DNA of 64,000 nucleotides from the NCBI GenBank assembly GCA_004293905.1, contig RDZE01000014.1, forward strand, positions 226,431-290,430, read 5' to 3'. A program made the translations under genes and the position numbers. Position 1 is the first letter of the stretch. The number at the start of each line of letters is the position of its first letter. The stretch is from Cytophagales bacterium (GTDB lineage: Bacteria > Bacteroidota > Bacteroidia > Cytophagales > Microscillaceae). Of the stretch, positions 17,801 through 25,602 are shown piece by piece. The notes below the pieces were generated by a model that was not told the origin of the DNA, made no database searches, and was given only the letters and a program-made list of their open reading frames with translations.

Positions 17801-19240
17801 TTATTCGCGTCCTACTACTGAAAGTTTGATAACATTGGTTCTCATTTTTTTTGCTATCGGCATACTTGCTAATTGGATACAGACATCATCTTTCTTTAAT
17901 AATTTCTTTTTAATCAAAATGTTTTGCACATCTTGAAAAGTATCATCAGTAGATACAAATTTATTGTAAAAAAATGCTCTCACGCCCGATACCAAACTCA
18001 ACATATTCAAAATTACTTTATTTGAGGTAAATATAAAAATATGCGCTTCGGGGCGGTGCGAGGCTATCTGAAAAGCTGTATAACCCGAATTTGTCATACC
18101 AATAATGGCTTTAGCATTGGTGTCTTTTGCCAAAATACAAGCCGCACCCACTACGCTATCATGGTAGAAGGAATCGGATTGAGGGTCTATATCAAAATTT
18201 TGGTGATAAATGGTTTTTACTTTTTGCTCCACATTGCGAATAGTATCATTCATAGTTTTTAAAACCAACAAAGGATATTTCCCTACGGCAGTTTCTCCAC
18301 TGAGCATCACAGCATCTGCGCCATCTATCACAGCATTGGCGATGTCGTTCGTTTCGGCACGTGTAGGTCGAGGGCTTGTAATCATACTCTCAAGCATTTG
18401 TGTAGCAATGATAACAGGTTTGGAGGCTTTACGGCACTTTTGCACTATCATTTTTTGGGCTAAGGGCACTTCTTCAATACTAATTTCCACGCCCAAATCG
18501 CCGCGAGCAACCATCAGTGCATCTGCCGCTTGTATGATTTCGTCTATATTAGTAATGGCTTCGGGCTTCTCAATTTTAGCAATTACTTTAGTAGGTTTAT
18601 TTTTTTGGCGAATGATGTGTTTCAGAAGTAGTATATCAATAGCATTGCGTACAAATGAAAGTGCCACCCAGTCTACATCGTGTTCTAAACCAAACAATAA
18701 ATCGTCATTGTCTTTTTCAGTAAGAGAAGGGGAGGAAACAATGGTATCGGGCAGATTCATACCTTTTTTAGAACTGAGTATGCCGCCATAAATAATTTCG
18801 GCTTCTAACTCATTCTCATTGAGTGTACGAAGTGCTTTGAGCTCTATTTTGCCATCATCTAACAATATTCTATCGCCCTGCCTTACATCTTTGGCAATGG
18901 CTTCATAAGTAGTGCTAATGCGTGTGGCAGTACCTACAATTTTTTCAGTAGTGATAATAATTTTTTTGCCTGCTACGAGTTCTATAGCATTGTTTTCTAC
19001 TTCACGAGTTCTAATTTTCGGACCAGAAAGGTCTTGTAGAATGCAGATATTCCAATCGTTTTCTTCGTTAAGCTCTTTTACATACTTAATCACTTGTAAA
19101 TGCTCTTCGTGTGCGCCATGCGAAAAGTTAAGGCGGAAAGCATCTGTACCTTCACGAACCAATTCAGCTAATTTTTCTTTTGTGTTGCAGGCAGGACCTA
19201 CAGTAGCAATAATTTTTGTTTTGACAAAAACATCTTTCAT
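17801..19240 (-). CDS. pyk: Pyruvate kinase
   Basis: Transfers phosphate from phosphoenolpyruvate to ADP in the last step of glycolysis. The barrel begins KTKIIATVGPACNTKEKL. The substrate loop is RLNFSHGAHEEH, the metal site follows the family signature VIAKIEKPEAITNIDEI, and MVARGDLGVEI plus IIATQMLESM are also seen. The B domain lies at about residues 70-170, and the C-terminal regulatory domain fills the last 120 residues. The length is 479. I chose the ATG at 19240; a longer frame to 19363 would run through the TetR operator and encode a hydrophobic extension absent from the family. A TetR operator copy lies between this gene and the divergent tetR gene. Confidence 0.96.
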   Translation of the reverse strand: MKDVFVKTKIIATVGPACNTKEKLAELVREGTDAFRLNFSHGAHEEHLQVIKYVKELNEENDWNICILQDLSGPKIRTREVENNAIELVAGKKIIITTEKIVGTATRISTTYEAIAKDVRQGDRILLDDGKIELKALRTLNENELEAEIIYGGILSSKKGMNLPDTIVSSPSLTEKDNDDLLFGLEHDVDWVALSFVRNAIDILLLKHIIRQKNKPTKVIAKIEKPEAITNIDEIIQAADALMVARGDLGVEISIEEVPLAQKMIVQKCRKASKPVIIATQMLESMITSPRPTRAETNDIANAVIDGADAVMLSGETAVGKYPLLVLKTMNDTIRNVEQKVKTIYHQNFDIDPQSDSFYHDSVVGAACILAKDTNAKAIIGMTNSGYTAFQIASHRPEAHIFIFTSNKVILNMLSLVSGVRAFFYNKFVSTDDTFQDVQNILIKKKLLKKDDVCIQLASMPIAKKMRTNVIKLSVVGRE

Positions 19241-19309
19241 AGATTGATAGGGTTGTTGAATAAGCAATAAGCTAAAAAAAGAGCAAAAAGCAAAAAAAGT
19301 AATAAAATA

Positions 19310-19341
19310 TTTGGATATTGAATGAACGTTCAGTATATTTG
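19310..19341 (+). promoter_or_regulatory. tetR promoter with embedded operator
   Basis: TTTG at 19310-19313 and TATATTTG at 19334-19341 form a Bacteroidota -33/-7 pair with a 20-bp spacer. The palindrome TGAACGTTCA (19323-19332) lies inside the spacer, so a bound repressor would block the promoter. The tetR ATG at 19346 is only 4 bp after the -7 box, so the transcript may be leaderless. Confidence 0.75.
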
Positions 19342-19345
19342 TTCT

Positions 19346-19909
19346 ATGGAAACAAGTGAGCAAAACTCTTCAAAAAAAGAAGAAATCATCAAGAAAGCCT
19401 TTAGTATCTTTGTCAATAAAGGTTATTATGAAACAAGCATCAGCGATTTGGCAGAAGCCTGTAGTGTCCCAAATGCCTTGTTTTACTACTATTTCAAAAA
19501 TAAAGAAGGTTTGATGGTAGAAGTACTCAAATACACACAGACCTACAGCGAAACAAGATTTGCCAAACTCATAGAAGAACCTAACCTAAATCCCAAGCAA
19601 AAATTAGAAGCACTTGCCGCTTTTTTCGAAAAATACTACTCTGCTTATCAAGGAGGGTGTATTATGGGCAATACATTGGGAACAGCTTTCACCGAAGAGC
19701 AGTTTTTGCCTATCATTAAACGTTTTTTTGAAGTATGGATTAATGCGCTCCAAAATTTATTTATGGTGCAATACCAACCCGAAAAAGCCCAAGAACTTGC
19801 CGAAGCGACCATACAAGACATAGAAGGAGGCATTTTGCTGATGAAACTTTACCGCGATAAAAAATACTTAGACAAGGCTTTGAAAAGAATGACGAAACTT
19901 ATAGATTGA
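19346..19909 (+). CDS. TetR-family transcriptional regulator
   Basis: A 187-residue repressor-type protein. The helix-turn-helix covers about residues 10-55 (KAFSIFVNKGYYETSISDLA, then ACSVPNALFYYYFKNKEGLM). The C-terminal ligand domain contains GGCIMGNTLGTAF, a pattern seen in TetR proteins that sense small hydrophobic ligands. I chose the ATG at 19346 (METSEQN) because a longer frame from 19322 starts inside the operator. Two copies of one operator flank the gene, one in its own promoter and one overlapping its stop codon, so it probably controls itself and the genes from 19953 onward, and possibly the divergent pyk gene. Confidence 0.88.
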   Translation: METSEQNSSKKEEIIKKAFSIFVNKGYYETSISDLAEACSVPNALFYYYFKNKEGLMVEVLKYTQTYSETRFAKLIEEPNLNPKQKLEALAAFFEKYYSAYQGGCIMGNTLGTAFTEEQFLPIIKRFFEVWINALQNLFMVQYQPEKAQELAEATIQDIEGGILLMKLYRDKKYLDKALKRMTKLID

Positions 19910-19926
19910 ATGAACGTTCAATATAT
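19905..19926 (+). promoter_or_regulatory. Second TetR operator, at the head of the hydrolase run
   Basis: ATTGAATGAACGTTCA repeats exactly the 16 bp at 19317-19332 and is followed by A-TATAT where the first has G-TATAT. The palindrome core TGAACGTTCA is at 19911-19920. The copy includes the tetR stop codon and lies 27 bp before the next gene. Confidence 0.75.
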
Positions 19927-19952
19927 ATAGATAACTATAAACCCAACAAAAT

Positions 19953-20165
19953 ATGAATACAAATAAAAAACAAAGCAAAAGTGAAGAATGGATACAGCCC
20001 AAAGAACTTCTTCAGATAGTAGCGCACATGGACAAAGACAGCGATAAATACATTTTTCAGGCAGAATCGGCTACGCTTTTTTATGCAAATGAGCTTTTTG
20101 AGCCTCATTTAGAAGTTTTCGAACACATAGAAATAGACCTTTCAGATTTTGAAGGAGAGATATAA
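19953..20165 (+). CDS. Small acidic protein of unknown function
   Basis: A 70-residue soluble protein without a signal peptide. The first 17 residues are polar and basic; the rest is acidic, with aromatic residues and a final strand ending in IEIDLSDFEGEI. It is the first gene after the second TetR operator and precedes the hotdog-DinB fusion by 56 bp. I do not recognise it. The ATG follows an A-rich leader of the usual Bacteroidota kind. Confidence 0.6.
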   Translation: MNTNKKQSKSEEWIQPKELLQIVAHMDKDSDKYIFQAESATLFYANELFEPHLEVFEHIEIDLSDFEGEI

Positions 20166-20221
20166 AAGAAACAAAACAAGCAATTTTTTTAACAAACCAC
20201 TCATATACTCAATATAGACTT

Positions 20222-21184
20222 ATGGAATTTCAGAACCAAATGACAAAGGGCTTACAACAATTAGAAGCCCTACCTACAGAGCAACGCTCAAAAATGTTGA
20301 ATGCTTTTCTGAGCAATCAAGTGAAATTTTTGGCTACTACAGACACGCTCATAGAGAAAATGAGCCCTAATGAAACCATTGTTACAATTGCCAACCAAAC
20401 CAAAGTACAAAACCACATAGGAACAGTACATGCGGCTGCGATGATTTTGGTTGCCGAAACTGCTACTGGTATGGTGGTAGGTATGAATATGCCCGATGAC
20501 AAGGTGCAGGTGGCAAAAAGCGTGAATACAAAGTTTATAAAAATAGCCAAAGGAGGACTTAAAGCTATTGCTACACTTACTGATGAGCAACGCCGCTTGA
20601 TACAAACTACTGAAAAAGGTGAAGTACAAGTAGCTGTAAAAGTAACTGACGAAACAGGCAATGAACCCATCATCAGTGAGATTACTTGGGCTTGGTTTCC
20701 TAAAGAGAAAAAAGCAGAAGTGAGCCCTACTCAATTTTTGAAAGAGCAAATTTATCAAGCCCTACAAAAACTAAAAGCAGATGCAAAACCTGCTTGGGGG
20801 AGCTTCACGGCACAAGAAATGATAGAACATTTGGTAGAAGTGGTGAATAAATCGTATCTGATGGAGTATGACAAAGACAGAACACCTAAGCCTGAACAGT
20901 TGCAATACAAGAAATTTATTTTGGAGGACAAAAACCCTTATCCTAAAAATATGAAAAATCCTTTTTTCAAAGAAGGTACTCCTCCTTTGCAATACAAAGA
21001 TTTAGACGAGGCTAAAGCAGAATTAAAGAAAGCCTTAGAACGCTTTTTTGTACACTTCGAAAAACCCGAAAATAAAGAAAAATTATATTTTCATATTGCG
21101 TTTGGTGGTGTTAATTTTGATGAAATGCAGCAGTTTCACGCAGCACATACACAGCATCATTTTCAACAGTTCGAATTGTTATAA
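20222..21184 (+). CDS. Fusion of a hotdog thioesterase-like domain and a DinB-like domain
   Basis: The 320-residue protein has two parts. Residues 1-160 read like a DUF4442/PaaI-type hotdog fold (VQNHIGTVHAAAMILVAETA, then KSVNTKFIKIAKGGLKA), a family of acyl-CoA thioesterases. Residues 170-320 read like a DinB/DUF1569 four-helix bundle: SFTAQEMIEHLVE carries one His, and FHAAHTQHHFQQFELL carries the HxxxH-type pair that binds metal in this family. The two parts are linked by about ten residues without a stop or frame change. The DinB fold often serves thiol-dependent transferases, which fits a bacillithiol-using cell. The gene ends 3 bp before the hydrolase gene. Confidence 0.75.
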   Translation: MEFQNQMTKGLQQLEALPTEQRSKMLNAFLSNQVKFLATTDTLIEKMSPNETIVTIANQTKVQNHIGTVHAAAMILVAETATGMVVGMNMPDDKVQVAKSVNTKFIKIAKGGLKAIATLTDEQRRLIQTTEKGEVQVAVKVTDETGNEPIISEITWAWFPKEKKAEVSPTQFLKEQIYQALQKLKADAKPAWGSFTAQEMIEHLVEVVNKSYLMEYDKDRTPKPEQLQYKKFILEDKNPYPKNMKNPFFKEGTPPLQYKDLDEAKAELKKALERFFVHFEKPENKEKLYFHIAFGGVNFDEMQQFHAAHTQHHFQQFELL

Positions 21185-21187
21185 ACA

Positions 21188-22048
21188 ATGCAGGTCAATC
21201 CTATTACTGTGCAAACAGCCGATGGTTTTTCGCTATCGGCTACGCACTTCGCGCTCGCTGAAACATTGAACCCTACTACTGAGTGGGTTGTGGTTATCAA
21301 CAATGCAATGGGCGTAAAACAACGTTATTACCAAGCATTTGCGTCTTTTTTAGCCTCACAAGGGCACGAAGTTTATACCTATGATTTTCGGGGTTTGGGG
21401 GCTTCCAAAGTGCCTAAAATAACCCAATTGAAGTCTAATGCTTCTACTTGGGCAGGCGAAGATTTTAGAGCAATGCTTTTATATGTAAAACAAATGCACC
21501 CGCAGAAAAATATTGCTGTAGTAGGGCATAGCTTTGGTGGGCAGATTGTGGGTTTCAACGCTTCTTCTGATATGATAAAAAAAGCGTTGTTGGTAGCTTC
21601 GCAAAGTGGTTATTGGCAACATTGGACAGGAAAGGGCAGGTGGGGAATGTACGCAATGAGTCATTTACTATTGCCTATGGTATGTCGTCTAATGGGTTAT
21701 CTTCCCGCACAAATGGGTATGGGCGCAGATTTACCCAAAAATGTAGCGATGGAGTGGGCTAAATGGTGCAGAAGTAAGCAGTATCTTTTTGACCATCTTT
21801 CGGAAGAACAACTATCTCGCTATAAGAACTTTGAGGGCTCTATTCTTTCGCTTAATTTTACTGATGATGGCTATGCGCCACGCAAATCAGTAGAGGCATT
21901 TTTAGATTTTTTCCCGAAAACGAATGTAGAAACGCACTTCATTAGCCCTGAAGAGATAGGCGTGTCCTCGATTGGGCATTTTGGTTTTTTTAGAAGTCAA
22001 TATGAATCAACACTTTGGCAACGCGCCAAACAATGGTTAGAAAATTAA
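21188..22048 (+). CDS. Alpha/beta hydrolase
   Basis: A 286-residue soluble serine hydrolase. The nucleophile elbow is GHSFGGQIVG (about residues 112-121), the oxyanion region lies near VVVINNAMGVKQRYYQ, the acid is probably the Asp in LNFTDDGYAPRKS and the base the His in GHFGFFR. A YdeN/YheT- or S33-like hydrolase is the closest picture. The natural substrate is unknown; an ester or thioester is likely. It follows the hotdog-DinB fusion by 3 bp, so it is co-transcribed under the TetR operator at 19905. Confidence 0.82.
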   Translation: MQVNPITVQTADGFSLSATHFALAETLNPTTEWVVVINNAMGVKQRYYQAFASFLASQGHEVYTYDFRGLGASKVPKITQLKSNASTWAGEDFRAMLLYVKQMHPQKNIAVVGHSFGGQIVGFNASSDMIKKALLVASQSGYWQHWTGKGRWGMYAMSHLLLPMVCRLMGYLPAQMGMGADLPKNVAMEWAKWCRSKQYLFDHLSEEQLSRYKNFEGSILSLNFTDDGYAPRKSVEAFLDFFPKTNVETHFISPEEIGVSSIGHFGFFRSQYESTLWQRAKQWLEN

Positions 22049-22058
22049 AAAAAAGTAT

Positions 22059-22493
22059 ATGCAAAAAAAAGTGATTAAATATGGAATGATGTTCCTACTC
22101 AACTTTTTAGCTTTCACGGCATACCGCAAGTCTTTACGTTTTCTTACCTATATATTTACGCATTTTTTAGCCCTGCTTACCATCAGGACTAAAGGCATTA
22201 AGCCTGCGAAAGACTTAGCACACTTGGGCAGATTGTGGCAGAAGGGTTTTCCGAGTGCCAAACAAGTGCCTATTGTAAAAATAGACGAAGATACGGTTTG
22301 GGCAGAAATCCATACTCCTTGTCCTTTGCGTGGGAGTGGCAATGCGGCGGCTTGCCATGCCATGATGCATTTTGATAGAACTATTGTAAAACAAGCAGGA
22401 GGTACGTTTGAGGTTTTAGAATCGCAGGCAACGAATGGCAAGCATTTTTGCAGGGTAGCTATGCAGTTAGCACACCAAAAGAAGAAGGATTAA
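22059..22493 (+). CDS. Unknown protein with conserved Cys/His core
   Basis: A 144-residue protein with a basic, hydrophobic N-terminus (about residues 10-45, possibly membrane-associated) and a C-terminal domain containing TPCPLRGSGNAAACHAMMHF and NGKHFCRVAMQL. The spaced Cys and His residues resemble the L-2-amino-thiazoline-4-carboxylate hydrolase / 4-vinyl-reductase type of small domain, but I am not sure of this. It lies 10 bp after the hydrolase gene and is probably the last member of the TetR-controlled run. A poor terminator-like T-rich stretch follows at about 22495-22520. Confidence 0.6.
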   Translation: MQKKVIKYGMMFLLNFLAFTAYRKSLRFLTYIFTHFLALLTIRTKGIKPAKDLAHLGRLWQKGFPSAKQVPIVKIDEDTVWAEIHTPCPLRGSGNAAACHAMMHFDRTIVKQAGGTFEVLESQATNGKHFCRVAMQLAHQKKKD

Positions 22494-22546
22494 CTTTGCT
22501 TTTTGTGCTTTTTTTTCGTTGTTTTGCATAATTTTCCTTTCTATTT

Positions 22547-23989
22547 ATGAATTTTGCCGAACATCTACACCAAAACCCTCTCTTTGCTATCATAGCCCAA
22601 AGTGCTCAACAAATAGGTGTAAAAGCCTACATTGCTGGCGGATATGTGAGAGATTTAATCTTACAACGAGAAACTAAACAAGATATAGATATTGCTTGTG
22701 TGGGAAGTGGCATTGCTTTGGCAGAGGCTGTAGCGGCTAATATAGGAAAGCCTACGCAGGTCAATATTTATAAGAACTTTGGGACGGCGATGGTCAAAAC
22801 GGAGCAATACGATTTGGAATTCGTAGGGGCACGCAAAGAGTCATATCGGAATGATTCGCGGAAACCTATAGTAGAAGATGGTACTTTGGAAGATGACCAA
22901 CAAAGGCGTGATTTTACAATCAATGCAATGGCGATTAGCCTTTCAGCGGAGGATTATGGCACGTTGTTAGACCCTTTTGAGGGTTGTAAAGATTTGGCAC
23001 AAAAGATTATTAGAACACCCTTAGACCCTCATATTACTTTTTCAGATGACCCCCTTCGAATGATGCGTGCCATTCGTTTTGCAACACAATTAAACTTTGA
23101 TATAGAAGGGGCTACTTACCAAGCCATTATTGAAAATAAGGAACGTTTGCGTATTATTTCACAAGAGCGCATCACGGAGGAATTGAATAAAATTATTGCG
23201 GCTGCTGTACCTTCTATTGGGTTTAAGTATTTGTTTTTCAGTGGTTTATTAGAAATATTTTTTCCTGAAATGGTTGCGCTGAAAGGAGCTGAATTTGTAG
23301 AAGGAAAAGGACATAAGGATAATTTTTTCCATACTTTGCAGGTCTTAGACAATATAGCACCAAATACAGATGATTTATGGTTGCGCTGGGCGGCTATACT
23401 CCACGATATAGCTAAACCCTTGACCAAGCGTTTTGATAAGCGTATTGGTTGGACATTTCATGGGCACGAAGACAGAGGGGCGAAGATGGTGCCTTATCTG
23501 TTTCGGAAACTAAAATTACCGATGAATGAAAAAATGAAGTTTGTTCAAAAATTGGTGCGTTTGCATTTGCGACCTATTGCATTGGTAAAAGAAGAAGTGA
23601 GTGATTCGGCAATTCGGCGTTTGCTTTTTGAGGCAGGCGATTCCATAGATGCATTGATGACACTTTGTAGGGCAGATATTACCTCTAAGAACTACGAAAA
23701 GGTGCAAAAACATTTGGCTAATTTTGATAGGGTATCGCAAAAAATCAAAGAAGTAGAAGAGCGCGATAAGATGCGCAATTTTCAGCCAGTGATTACGGGC
23801 GAAATCATCATGGAAACTTTTCAAATGAAGCCTTCTAAGGAGGTAGGTTTTATCAAGACAGCCGTCAGAGAGGCTATTTTAGAAGGCATCATTCGCAATG
23901 AATACGAGGAGGCTTATGATTACATGTTGAAAGCAGCCTTAGTATATGGGTGGAAACCGCCTATTTCTTCAGCGGAATCTTCAGAGTAG
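22547..23989 (+). CDS. CCA tRNA nucleotidyltransferase with HD domain
   Basis: A 480-residue class II polymerase-beta-type nucleotidyltransferase. The catalytic part shows YIAGGYVRDLIL and DIDIACVGSG near residue 45, then RRDFTINAMAIS and DPLRMMRAIRFA; these match the CCA-adding enzyme. An HD phosphohydrolase-like domain follows (ILHDIAKP, then FHGHEDRGAKM). The enzyme adds or repairs the 3' CCA of tRNAs, which is needed here for the tmRNA whose CCA is not encoded. The 3' end overlaps the convergent 3-hydroxyanthranilate dioxygenase gene by 29 bp. Confidence 0.92.
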   Translation: MNFAEHLHQNPLFAIIAQSAQQIGVKAYIAGGYVRDLILQRETKQDIDIACVGSGIALAEAVAANIGKPTQVNIYKNFGTAMVKTEQYDLEFVGARKESYRNDSRKPIVEDGTLEDDQQRRDFTINAMAISLSAEDYGTLLDPFEGCKDLAQKIIRTPLDPHITFSDDPLRMMRAIRFATQLNFDIEGATYQAIIENKERLRIISQERITEELNKIIAAAVPSIGFKYLFFSGLLEIFFPEMVALKGAEFVEGKGHKDNFFHTLQVLDNIAPNTDDLWLRWAAILHDIAKPLTKRFDKRIGWTFHGHEDRGAKMVPYLFRKLKLPMNEKMKFVQKLVRLHLRPIALVKEEVSDSAIRRLLFEAGDSIDALMTLCRADITSKNYEKVQKHLANFDRVSQKIKEVEERDKMRNFQPVITGEIIMETFQMKPSKEVGFIKTAVREAILEGIIRNEYEEAYDYMLKAALVYGWKPPISSAESSE

Positions 23990-24479
23990 CTCCACAATTT
24001 TTGCAAGTGTGTAGGCTATCATTGTTATTAAATCGGGCAAATACTTCAGGAAGTTGCTTTACAATGTCGGTGAGTTTGAAATACTCCTCGTGTAATTTAT
24101 TATGGCATTCATCGCAATACCATTGGAAGCCGTCAGTATGATTTTCTTTGCGGCGTTCTTCTATCACAAGCCCAATAGTGCCAGCAGGACGTTGAGGGGA
24201 GTGTGGTATGCCCGCATTGAGGAGGTATATATCACCTTCTTTGATGGCTATTTCCTTAAATTCATTGTTCTCAATGATTTTAAGTTTAATATCGCCTTTG
24301 AGTTGTAGGAAAAATTCGGGTGTTTCGTTGTAGTGATAGTCTTTTCGTTCGTTAGGACCAGCCACTACCATAATAATCATATCTCCTCCAGGGTAGATTT
24401 CTTTGTTGCCTACAGGGGGTTTTAGAATGTCTTTGTGTTCTTCTACCCACTGCATAAGGTTTAATACATTGATGCTCAT
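23961..24479 (-). CDS. nbaC: 3-Hydroxyanthranilate 3,4-dioxygenase
   Basis: Cupin dioxygenase that opens the ring of 3-hydroxyanthranilate in the kynurenine route, giving the precursor of quinolinate or of the degradation branch. The iron ligands are His49, Glu55 and His93 (ERKDYHYNETPEFF and LLNAGIPHSPQRPAG), with Arg45 near the site. The bacterial C-terminal rubredoxin-like zinc site is present as CDEC at 122-125 and CKNC at 159-162. The length of 172 is normal. The AraC regulator lies 75 bp upstream on the same strand. No kynureninase or kynurenine monooxygenase gene is seen. Confidence 0.93.
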   Translation of the reverse strand: MSINVLNLMQWVEEHKDILKPPVGNKEIYPGGDMIIMVVAGPNERKDYHYNETPEFFLQLKGDIKLKIIENNEFKEIAIKEGDIYLLNAGIPHSPQRPAGTIGLVIEERRKENHTDGFQWYCDECHNKLHEEYFKLTDIVKQLPEVFARFNNNDSLHTCKNCGATLKIPLKK

Positions 24480-24554
24480 ATCTTTAATGAATAATTTTGT
24501 GGTGCTTAATTAAAGAATGGCAATATAGTATTTTTTTTCTTTTTGGCAAAAAGT

Positions 24555-25478
24555 CTATGCAGTTGCGGCATCTCTTCGGCGCATTTTACCTGCCGAGATA
24601 CCAAACATCATTTTAAATCGGCGGCAGAAGTAAGCGGTGTCTTTGTAACCTACCTCACTTCCTATTTCGCGTATACTTTTTTTGCTGGTGCGGAGTAAGT
24701 GTACGGCGCGTTCCATGCGTTGGTACTCTATATAGTCTTGAGGGTTGATGCCTGTGAGCATTTTGAAATATTGCCCTACATAGTCTTCTGATACATTGGC
24801 TACATTGGCGAGTACTTTGTTTGATAAATCTCCTCCCAAGTATTTTTTGATATAGTCAAAAATGTCAATGAGTCGAGGGTCTTTGAAGTAGGTACTTTTA
24901 GTCGCTAATTGCTCTATGAATAATCCTTTTTTGATGATGTACCTTACGATTTCGATGATTACTTGTTCGGTTTTGATATGCATCATTCGGTGTCTTCCGT
25001 AGCCATTGCTGAGGTCTTCTACTACAATTTCTTTGATGAGGCGTGCAAGTGTGGGGTTGTCATCGATGATGAAGGGGGGAATGTCTAAAGAAGCGAAGAA
25101 GTTGATGGTATCGTATACTTTTGATTCGAAGGTGATGTAACTAAAAGAGTTTTCTTTTTTTCCTATTTCGGCTATTTCTTTATTGGGTTCGAAGTATTTT
25201 TCGCGGTTGCTGATAAATTCTTCGTTATTGATTTTGTGTTTTTCGGCTTCTAACCCAAAGGAGAGGCTTAACATTTTTCCTCCGGGTACGAATAGCATAT
25301 CGCCTTTGCTGACAGCTATTTTTTCTTTGCCATAGGTAATTTCTCCATTGTGTAGCAAAAATAAGTAGTTTTCTACGTCGTAGTGGTTTTGGACGCTAAA
25401 GGGGTTTACCACGTGTATATTTTTGGCATTCAGGAAGCGTACTGAGAGCGATTCTATAATTTTATTGTAGTCTTCCAT
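24555..25478 (-). CDS. AraC-family transcriptional regulator
   Basis: A 307-residue regulator. The C-terminal double helix-turn-helix occupies about residues 210-300 (VSEDYVGQYFKMLTGINPQD and IREIGSEVGYKDTAYFCRRF with the usual ending MFGISAGKMR). The N-terminal part is a cupin-like sensor (YLFLLHNGEITYGKEKIAV, then GDMLFVPGGKM). It is next to the 3-hydroxyanthranilate dioxygenase gene on the same strand, so a tryptophan catabolite could be the signal, but this is only inferred from position. Confidence 0.88.
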   Translation of the reverse strand: MEDYNKIIESLSVRFLNAKNIHVVNPFSVQNHYDVENYLFLLHNGEITYGKEKIAVSKGDMLFVPGGKMLSLSFGLEAEKHKINNEEFISNREKYFEPNKEIAEIGKKENSFSYITFESKVYDTINFFASLDIPPFIIDDNPTLARLIKEIVVEDLSNGYGRHRMMHIKTEQVIIEIVRYIIKKGLFIEQLATKSTYFKDPRLIDIFDYIKKYLGGDLSNKVLANVANVSEDYVGQYFKMLTGINPQDYIEYQRMERAVHLLRTSKKSIREIGSEVGYKDTAYFCRRFKMMFGISAGKMRRRDAATA

Positions 25479-25602
25479 AATTTTAATTATTGATTAATAA
25501 CTCTTTTGTATTAAATAAATACAATTTTATATAAATAAATAAGACGTACTGCAAAGGTACGCCTTATTTTTGTAATAAACAAGAAATTTTATAAAAATAT
25601 AA

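Noticed and set aside
19241..19363. N-terminal extension of pyruvate kinase
   Set aside because: It runs through the TetR promoter and operator, and the family starts at KTKIIATVGP; the extension is hydrophobic by chance.
22495..22546. Terminator after the Cys/His protein
   Set aside because: Only a T-rich run is seen, without a convincing stem.
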